A stretch of DNA of 64,000 bases, taken from assembly GCF_015644725.1 (NCBI RefSeq), contig NZ_CP064795.1, forward strand, positions 3,160,501-3,224,500, read 5' to 3'. Positions 58,542 to 64,000 of this stretch are shown here, one piece after another. Under the pieces are notes generated by a model. That model had not been told where the DNA came from, made no database searches, and worked only from the letters and a program-made list of their open reading frames with translations. Positions within the stretch are counted from its first letter, which is position 1; each line of letters starts with the position of its first letter. A program made the position numbers and the translations under genes. This stretch comes from Salinimonas marina. GTDB taxonomy: Bacteria; Pseudomonadota; Gammaproteobacteria; Enterobacterales; Alteromonadaceae.

Positions 58542-59123
58542 TTATACCGCCAGAAAGCGGGCAATGTCGGGTAAATGTTGTTCATAGTTTTCAAAACTAT
58601 GATCGCCGCCTTGCTCAATGCGTAACTGTGCCCCCTGATATTTTTGTTCTGCCTGCCGGTAATCCAGGGTTTCATCCCCGGTTTGCAGTAATACCAGATA
58701 CTGTTCAGGCTGGCTTACAATGGGGGTGTCGAGGGATTTTAATATGTGCATATCGTCAGTCACCAGTGAAAACGGTTCCTGGGTATAGGGATTAATATGA
58801 TCGCCCAGATACTCCAGCAGCAGCTCATAAGGCCGTACCGCCGGATTCACTAGCGCCGCGCGCCCACCATAGTGTTCCACCAGATGGCTGGCCAGGTAGC
58901 CGCCCATTGAGCTGCCAATGACTTTCAGCCCCTGTTCAAGCAGCTGCGGATGCTGTTCAATATAACGTTCAAGCTGTGGCCTGACCTGCCCCGGGCTATT
59001 AGGCAGTTGCGGGGTATGCAGGGTTACCTGCGGATAATGACGGGCAAACCAGGCCTTGGTAGCCTGGGCTTTTACCGATTGGGGCGAGCTTAAAAAACCG
59101 TGCAGATACAACACGTCACTCAT
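58542..59123 (-). CDS. yqiA: YqiA family esterase
   Basis: 193 residues of the alpha/beta-hydrolase fold. LYLHGFLSSPQSVKAQAT carries the oxyanion region, GSSMGGYLASHLVEHYGG the nucleophile serine, and GGDHSFENYEQHLPDIARF the catalytic histidine. YqiA shows esterase and thioesterase activity in E. coli. It overlaps the end of cpdA by four bases, so translation is coupled; parE follows after 119 bases. Confidence 0.9.
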   Translation of the reverse strand: MSDVLYLHGFLSSPQSVKAQATKAWFARHYPQVTLHTPQLPNSPGQVRPQLERYIEQHPQLLEQGLKVIGSSMGGYLASHLVEHYGGRAALVNPAVRPYELLLEYLGDHINPYTQEPFSLVTDDMHILKSLDTPIVSQPEQYLVLLQTGDETLDYRQAEQKYQGAQLRIEQGGDHSFENYEQHLPDIARFLAV

Positions 59124-59866
59124 GAAATTCTCCTTATTATTGAGTGCCAGTGGCCCTCATCCGACAACTCGAGCAGGCGAAATCCGGGCGGTTGCGCACT
59201 GACCCCAAATTCAGGGGTCATCGCCCATTGCCAACTGGTGGACGGCGTACCCAAAATTGTTTGGCGGCCATGGGCATGCTCACACTCGGCATGGGTATGG
59301 CCATGCAGCACCACCCTGACAGGCTGGGTATGCAGCCAGTCAAGTAAGACCCCGGCATTAACCAGGCAGTGGGTGTCCATCCAGCTGTTACTGGCAATGG
59401 GATGGTGGTGCAAGGCCAGTGCGTGGTACTGGCGGGGCCTGGCACCAATTGCCGCGGCGACCTGCTGTAGCTGACGCTCATCAATCTGACCCTGCGCGCC
59501 CTGGTAGCGGGTATCCAGACCATGCACACACCAGTTACCCAGCTCTGCCGGCGCCCCCGATTGTATTGCATGCGCCGCCAGTGTTTCCTTAAAATAAGGG
59601 TTATTATCATGATTACCGGCAATAACATACAGCGGTATGTGGGGGGCATATTGTTTGATTAGCTCACGCAACCAGACATAACTGGTCTTACTGTCATCGC
59701 CACTGATATCGCCGGTGCATAACAGCATGTCCGGCTGGTATTCCACCGCGGATTCTAAACACCGGGCCAGGGAATGATAAGGGGCGATGGCGGCGTAACC
59801 TGACTGTTCAGGATCAGCAAATAAATGACAGTCAGTAAACTGCACTAACCGCTGCGCTGCGCCCAT
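59120..59866 (-). CDS. cpdA: 3',5'-cyclic-AMP phosphodiesterase CpdA
   Basis: 248 residues. Metallophosphoesterase motifs: FTDCHLF (D-x-H), CTGDISGDDS, IAGNHDNNP, LALHHHPI and LHGHTHAEC. CpdA hydrolyses cAMP and so tunes CRP signalling. ATG 59866 is chosen because it overlaps the yqiB stop (ATGA) and gives the normal VQFTDCHLF start; a longer in-frame reading to 59917 overlaps yqiB. In this order (nudF, yqiB, cpdA, yqiA, parE) it is a conserved gammaproteobacterial operon. Confidence 0.94.
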   Translation of the reverse strand: MGAAQRLVQFTDCHLFADPEQSGYAAIAPYHSLARCLESAVEYQPDMLLCTGDISGDDSKTSYVWLRELIKQYAPHIPLYVIAGNHDNNPYFKETLAAHAIQSGAPAELGNWCVHGLDTRYQGAQGQIDERQLQQVAAAIGARPRQYHALALHHHPIASNSWMDTHCLVNAGVLLDWLHTQPVRVVLHGHTHAECEHAHGRQTILGTPSTSWQWAMTPEFGVSAQPPGFRLLELSDEGHWHSIIRRIS

Positions 59867-60303
59867 CAGACTTTGCTGGTGACAGAGGGCTGATGGTTCA
59901 GACAAAATTGCAGCCATTCACCCAGAAACTGATTAACCAGCTGCTTTTCATTGCGCTGGCGCATGTTGCGATTGGGGTAGGCATAAGATGGGGCAAAGGC
60001 CCCGGTATTCTGGCTGCTGATGACCTCTGCCATACGCGCATCATGATACAGCCTGACCTCCATCGACGGCTTTAGGTAAGCCGGCGTATGGGCGTTTAAC
60101 TGCTCCACCAGCAAGGTGGTGGTGTAACGGGCAGTATCCGTCAGGGTAATACGGTAGCTCAAATGCGTCCCAATGGTAAATTCAAACGCCAGATCCTGAG
60201 TGTCGCAGTCGGGCAGTACCTGCAAAAAGCGCGCGTAATTCACCTCACAGGTGGCCTGCATACTGGGCAGATGGGGGACGTATTTTTGCTGATGATTACT
60301 CAC
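59866..60303 (-). CDS. yqiB: DUF1249 family protein YqiB
   Basis: 145 residues. The translation from GTG 60303 reads V/MSNHQQKYVPHLPSMQATCEVNYARF, the family start; this GTG overlaps the nudF stop by eight bases. The body has EFTIGTHLSYRITLTDTARYTTTL, PSMEVRLYHDARMAEVI and NMRQRNEKQLVNQFLGEWL, all typical of DUF1249. The family is conserved between nudF and cpdA in many Gammaproteobacteria, but its function is unknown. No membrane segment. Confidence 0.9.
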   Translation of the reverse strand: MSNHQQKYVPHLPSMQATCEVNYARFLQVLPDCDTQDLAFEFTIGTHLSYRITLTDTARYTTTLLVEQLNAHTPAYLKPSMEVRLYHDARMAEVISSQNTGAFAPSYAYPNRNMRQRNEKQLVNQFLGEWLQFCLNHQPSVTSKV

Positions 60304-60925
60304 TGTGATGCCAGTTCTCCAACAATGTCTGTTTGTGTATAAAAAACCATTGTAGCGCAATGATTGCGGCGGCGTTGTCGATTTGTCCATTCTGTAGCCA
60401 TTGCCAGGCATCCTTTTCGGCGACTCGGTGCACCCTGATATCTTCAGACTCTTCTGCAAGACCATGAATACCATGCGCCTGGGTAGCATCGGTTCGGCCC
60501 ACGAACACATGGATACGTTCCGTGGTGCCGCCCGGACTTGCTAAATAGCTTAACGCTTTTGTCAATTGACTGAATTCAATTCCGGCTTCTTCACTGGCCT
60601 CGCGATGACATACCGCCTCAGGCGTTTCACCTTCATCAATAATACCAGCAACCACCTCAATGAGCCACGGGGTATCTGAGGTGGGTAAGGCGCCGATGCG
60701 AACCTGTTCAATCAGCACAAATTCTTCGGTATGCGGATCATACGGTAAGACCGCCACGGCATGACCCCGTTCAAAAATTTCACGGCGCACCGTTTCAGAC
60801 CAGCCTCCGGCAAACAGTTTGTGGCTGAAGTCATAGCGCACCATTTTAAAAAAACCATCATACAGTTTTTCGGTGTTTGTTATGTTTACGTCATCTGAGG
60901 TAAAGCTATTGAATTTCTTGTTCAC
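60296..60925 (-). CDS. nudF: ADP-ribose pyrophosphatase NudF
   Basis: 209 residues with a Nudix box GIIDEGETPEAVCHREASEEAGIE. It also has the NudF-type N-terminal MVRYDFSHKLFAGGWSETVRREIFERG and VAVLPYDPHTEEFVLIEQVRIGAL. It hydrolyses ADP-ribose to AMP and ribose-5-phosphate. It is divergent from tolC, the common arrangement in this group. It is first in the block leading to parE; the next gene starts within its last codons. Confidence 0.95.
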   Translation of the reverse strand: MNKKFNSFTSDDVNITNTEKLYDGFFKMVRYDFSHKLFAGGWSETVRREIFERGHAVAVLPYDPHTEEFVLIEQVRIGALPTSDTPWLIEVVAGIIDEGETPEAVCHREASEEAGIEFSQLTKALSYLASPGGTTERIHVFVGRTDATQAHGIHGLAEESEDIRVHRVAEKDAWQWLQNGQIDNAAAIIALQWFFIHKQTLLENWHHSE

Positions 60926-61058
60926 TTACATTCACTCTCGCATGTAAAAAGGTTAGTATACGTGCAAAATAAGAGTCGTGGATCCACACGAACATGGTGG
61001 CAGCGCATTGGGGTGGCAAATGTTAGTCAGCTGCTCAGCAGGTAGGGTCATAAAATCC

Positions 61059-61075
61059 GTAACATATTCTGTTAC
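61059..61075. promoter_or_regulatory. Inverted repeat upstream of tolC
   Basis: GTAAC-ATATTCT-GTTAC, five-base arms, about 110 bases before the tolC start in the shared region with nudF. The regulator is unknown; it may be coincidental. Confidence 0.3.
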
Positions 61076-61186
61076 AGTTAAATACCTGCTGAAACGACTA
61101 TAGACTATCGGTTTGCAGTTGACTTTCATACACTTTACAACCTTAAGCAGTCTGAAGACTCAATTGAATACAAAGAAGGCGGATTA

Positions 61187-62587
61187 ATGAAACGAACACT
61201 TCTGTCGTTGGTGATAAGTTTAGGAGTGACCACTTCAGCTTTTGCAGATGACTTGGCGCAGGTATATCAGCAGGCGCTGGCCAATGACCCGGTGGTGACC
61301 GGTGCCAAAGCCCAGCGAGATGCCGCTTTTGAAGGCATCCCCATCAGCCGGGCCAACTTGCTACCACAAATTTCCGGCACCGTAGGTTATTCGATGTCCA
61401 GCCGCGAGCAAACGCAGTTTACCGGTTCAGATCAAAACCTGACGCTGATCACCTTCGACTCCGACACCGATACCATGAACTATGGGGTGGATTTGCGGAT
61501 GTCATTGTACGATCACGCCAACTGGCTGGGCCTGAACCGCGCCGAAACGGTGGCGCAACGTAGCGATGCGCAATTGGCTGCGACCATGCAGGAGTTAATT
61601 GTACGCACCGTGAATGCCTACTTTGATGTATTGCGTGCCAAAGACAGCCTGGAATTTGTGCGTGCCGAAAAGCGAGCTATCGAACGCCAGCTTGAGCAGA
61701 CCAAACAGCGTTTTGAAGTCGGTTTGACCGCCATCACCGATGTTCATGAGGCGCAGGCCAATTTTGACCGCACCGTGGCGCAGGAAATCCAGACCGAAAA
61801 TCAGGTGGAGCTGGCGTTAGAAGCATTGCGCGTCATTACCGGTAAATATCATGATGGTATCTACACCCTGGATACGGACAGCTTTTCCGCCTCTATGCCA
61901 ACGCCATCGTCAGCGGAAGGCTGGCTTAAAATTGCAGAAGATTCAAATCTGGCGTTGCTGGTTAACCGTTTAACCCTGGATATTGCCAAAGAAGACATTG
62001 CATTGGCACGCTCCGGGCATTACCCGACCCTGGATTTATCAGCCGGTGCCAGCCGTACCAAGAATGATATTTCGGGTTCGCAACTGGAATTTGAAACACC
62101 CTGGCTGGACAGCTACAGCGTCGGCATAAATCTGAATATTCCGATTTTCCAGGGGCTGCGGGTCACAGCGCAAACCCAGCAGGCAAAGTATCAGTATATC
62201 GCCAGCGCCCAGGATCTGGAGCAAACCTATCGTCAGACCGTACAGTCGGTGCGCAGCTCATTTAATGATGTCAATGCGTCTATCTCGACAATCCGGGCCC
62301 TTGAGCAATCAGTGGTCTCTGCTCAAAGCGCCTTAAAAGCCACCGAAGCCGGATTTGATGTGGGCACCCGAACCATTGTGGATGTGCTGGACAGCACCCG
62401 TAACCTGTTTGATGCCCGTCGTAACCTGTCCAGTGCCCGGTATGACTTTGTGCAGTCCGTGGTAGATCTGAAACAGGCCGCTGGCACCCTCACCGATGAA
62501 GACGTAGCCATGATCAATGCCGGTTTACAACCGCCAGAAGCAGCTCGTCAGAATCAGCGCGATAAGCAAAACACCAATTCGCAGTAA
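61187..62587 (+). CDS. tolC: Outer-membrane efflux channel TolC
   Basis: 466 residues. A signal peptide (MKRTLLSLVISLGVTTSAFA) precedes a TolC-family trimeric outer-membrane factor with two repeated halves of long helices and short barrel strands. Motifs include LAQVYQQALANDPVV, VNAYFDVLRAKDSLEFVRAEKRAI, GLTAITDVHEAQANFD and, in the second half, VGTRTIVDVLDSTRNLFDARRNLSSARYDFVQSVVDLKQAAG. It exports drugs and toxins with AcrAB- or HlyBD-type partners. The tail (about 445-466) is polar. AAGGCGGATTA precedes the ATG. It ends at a strong terminator. Confidence 0.95.
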   Translation: MKRTLLSLVISLGVTTSAFADDLAQVYQQALANDPVVTGAKAQRDAAFEGIPISRANLLPQISGTVGYSMSSREQTQFTGSDQNLTLITFDSDTDTMNYGVDLRMSLYDHANWLGLNRAETVAQRSDAQLAATMQELIVRTVNAYFDVLRAKDSLEFVRAEKRAIERQLEQTKQRFEVGLTAITDVHEAQANFDRTVAQEIQTENQVELALEALRVITGKYHDGIYTLDTDSFSASMPTPSSAEGWLKIAEDSNLALLVNRLTLDIAKEDIALARSGHYPTLDLSAGASRTKNDISGSQLEFETPWLDSYSVGINLNIPIFQGLRVTAQTQQAKYQYIASAQDLEQTYRQTVQSVRSSFNDVNASISTIRALEQSVVSAQSALKATEAGFDVGTRTIVDVLDSTRNLFDARRNLSSARYDFVQSVVDLKQAAGTLTDEDVAMINAGLQPPEAARQNQRDKQNTNSQ

Positions 62588-62611
62588 TGCCGGTGATGGT
62601 GTGTGGATAAC

Positions 62612-62642
62612 AAAAGCCGGTGGTTGTTCACCGGCTTTTTTG
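62612..62642 (+). terminator. Rho-independent terminator after tolC
   Basis: AAAAGCCGGTG and CACCGGCTTTT form an 11-bp stem with a short loop and a T run, 24 bases after the stop. Confidence 0.9.
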
Positions 62643-62833
62643 TAAGTCCTGCCCCGTTAAAATTGGCGCTGTTACCCAGTCCCACCGCCAACACAAAAAG
62701 CAGGCACTGAGACAATAAATCAGTATCAATTTGCCAGCAACACGCTAAAATCCACGGCATCAGATTACCCGGCGGTAACCTGGCCAACATACTCATATTT
62801 TCGTTTTAACTATCCGATACAATAAGATTTTGC

Positions 62834-63655
62834 ATGCACGCTGAAGCACTTCAGAGCCGGTTTGAAACTATCCGCTCCAATAAACTTTTCGAAACTTTTG
62901 TTATCACCGTAATCGTTTTTTCGGCCTTGCTGGTCGGCGCGAAAACTTATGATATTCCGCAACCGTTCAGCACCATTGCCCTGCTGCTTGACTGGTTTAT
63001 CAGCTTTTTCTTTTTAACCGAAATTACCATTCGGTTTATGGCCGAACCGCGCAAACGGGACTTTTTCAAAAGCTTCTGGAACTGGTTTGATACGGTCATT
63101 GTGGTGGTCTCGATGATTCCGGCTGACAATACCGACTTGGCCGTTATCGGCCGCCTGGTGCGGGTATTCAGGGTACTGCGTATGATCTCATTCATACCTG
63201 AGCTGAGAATTTTACTGGTGTCGCTGGTCAAAGCTCTGCCGCAGCTAGGCTATGTGATGCTGCTGATGTTTATTATCTTCTACATTTACGCAGCCATTGG
63301 CAGCACCTTGTTTGAAAGTATTAATCCGACGCTGTGGGGCGATATCAGTATCTCCCTGCTGACCCTGTTCCGGGTGATGACCTTTGAAGACTGGACCGAC
63401 GTCATGTATGAAACCATGGCGGTGTATCCGTTAAGCTGGGTATTTTACTTAAGCTTTATCTTTTTCACGGCCTTTGCGTTTTTAAACATGGTGATTGGCA
63501 TTGTGGTCAATGTGATGGAGCAGGAAAATGCCAAGGCGCGTGCGGCTGAGGCAGAACAGAACCATGAACCCACCCTGGCGGATATCATGCAGGAAATACA
63601 ACAGCTTAAAGCCCGTTTGCCGGCGGACAAGGCAGTTTCTGAGCCAAAACGATGA
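62834..63655 (+). CDS. Voltage-gated-type ion channel (NaChBac-like)
   Basis: 273 residues with six membrane segments in one domain. S4 carries regularly spaced arginines (RLVRVFRVLRMISFIPELR). The pore loop between S5 and S6 has LFRVMTFEDWTDVMYET; the selectivity-filter glutamate is in the FEDWTDV motif (LESWS in NaChBac), so the ion preference may differ from the classic sodium channels. A C-terminal coiled coil (AEQNHEPTLADIMQEIQQLKARLP) is present, as in tetramerising bacterial channels. ATG 62834 is the likely start. The transcript unit appears monocistronic. Confidence 0.88.
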   Translation: MHAEALQSRFETIRSNKLFETFVITVIVFSALLVGAKTYDIPQPFSTIALLLDWFISFFFLTEITIRFMAEPRKRDFFKSFWNWFDTVIVVVSMIPADNTDLAVIGRLVRVFRVLRMISFIPELRILLVSLVKALPQLGYVMLLMFIIFYIYAAIGSTLFESINPTLWGDISISLLTLFRVMTFEDWTDVMYETMAVYPLSWVFYLSFIFFTAFAFLNMVIGIVVNVMEQENAKARAAEAEQNHEPTLADIMQEIQQLKARLPADKAVSEPKR

Positions 63656-63731
63656 GCCACTTTGGTGAGCCGCCCCGCCCGCTGAAGCCCTGAGCCTGCT
63701 TAGCAGCAGGCACTACCCACTTAGCAACAAG

Positions 63732-63761
63732 GCGCCTTTACTGAAGCAAGGGCGCTTTTTT
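63732..63761 (+). terminator. Probable terminator after the channel gene
   Basis: GCGCCTTT / AAGGGCGC pairs imperfectly around CTGAAGC and is followed by a T run (63756-63761). It also faces the convergent TPR gene. Confidence 0.55.
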
Positions 63762-63783
63762 CAAACAGCTTGCCTAAAAGTTT

Positions 63784-64000
63784 CTACAGCGCCTGGCGCA
63801 GCTTATCGGCACGTTTACGGCTTTGTTCATCCGCAAACTCCCGGGACTCCAACCGCCGCTGAGCCAGTTGCAACTGGTTATTGTCTATCAGTAACTCAAC
63901 ATAATTGAGGTAGACCAGATCGCTGCGGACCTTTTGCATATCCAGCGTTTGATAGAAGGTCAAGGCTTCTTCGGTTTTTTGCTGCTGGCTTAACACCTGT
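63784..64000 (-). CDS. TPR-repeat protein, C-terminal part (runs off the window)
   Basis: The last ~72 residues of a larger protein whose start lies beyond base 64000. The sequence TEEALTFYQTLDMQKVRSDLVYLNYVELLIDNNQLQLAQRRLES has the helix-turn-helix periodicity of tetratricopeptide repeats and ends KLRQAL. Nothing can be said about the N-terminus, so secretion or membrane anchoring is unknown. Convergent with the channel gene. Confidence 0.6.
   Translation of the reverse strand, partial: QVLSQQQKTEEALTFYQTLDMQKVRSDLVYLNYVELLIDNNQLQLAQRRLESREFADEQSRKRADKLRQAL

Overview
The window looks like chromosomal DNA from a marine gammaproteobacterium of the Alteromonadaceae type (inference). Reasons are the conserved tolC / nudF-yqiB-cpdA-yqiA-parE block, the efp-epmA-epmB cluster, ccoG-srkA-yqaA, two TonB-dependent receptors, large secreted nuclease and amylase genes, and a NaChBac-type ion channel. 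No rRNA, tRNA, CRISPR array or prophage was seen.

Layout. 1-2600 is the proximal end of a chromosomal integron. Four gene cassettes are separated by attC-like sites, then comes an attI-like gap, then a decayed divergent integron integrase (intI) whose first ~85 codons are still readable through several frameshifts; the catalytic domain is gone. 2676-8590 carries sugar-acid genes (class II aldolase, a broken mandelate-racemase-type dehydratase, an SDR dehydrogenase and a lactonase-type amidohydrolase) interrupted by a secreted alpha-amylase and a DUF3750 lipoprotein. 8900-19000 holds a phosphoesterase, a PEP-CTERM protein, a small terminal-inverted-repeat element, a frameshifted acyl-CoA dehydrogenase, a giant two-nuclease secreted enzyme (frameshifted) and two small envelope proteins. 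19100-29300 has ccoG behind an FNR box, srkA, yqaA, a cobalamin riboswitch with btuB, a GAF-GGDEF protein, a luciferase-like monooxygenase, dsbA and an HD-domain protein. 29267-32134 is a tandem duplication of a cold-shock gene plus an aldo/keto reductase: the csp copies are identical, but one reductase copy is a wreck. 32200-43900 contains ybiB, a SulP transporter, PAP2, an AEC transporter, bolA, alkB, rlmG, a cyclophilin, a GNAT, a cyclotransferase-fold protein and a histidine-rich metal receptor behind a likely Zur box. 44365-49743 has epmA, efp, epmB, small hypotheticals and a HAD hydrolase. 50372-56407 is a two-gene operon: a CheB-CheR-PAS-GGDEF-EAL protein and a phytochrome photosensory core with no output domain. 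56524-64000 holds the parE-to-nudF operon, tolC, an ion channel and an incomplete TPR gene.

Two cross-window patterns matter. First, eight otherwise well conserved genes each lack exactly one base, most often in or beside a run of G or C. That same-direction pattern looks more like homopolymer under-calling in the assembly than like eight independent mutations, so those eight 'pseudogenes' should be treated with caution. The intI and aldo/keto reductase wrecks are different: they carry multiple lesions and are truly decayed. Second, the most novel-looking functional unit is the photoreceptor/cyclic-di-GMP pair at 50372-56407, where the light-sensing module and the likely output enzyme are separate neighbouring polypeptides.
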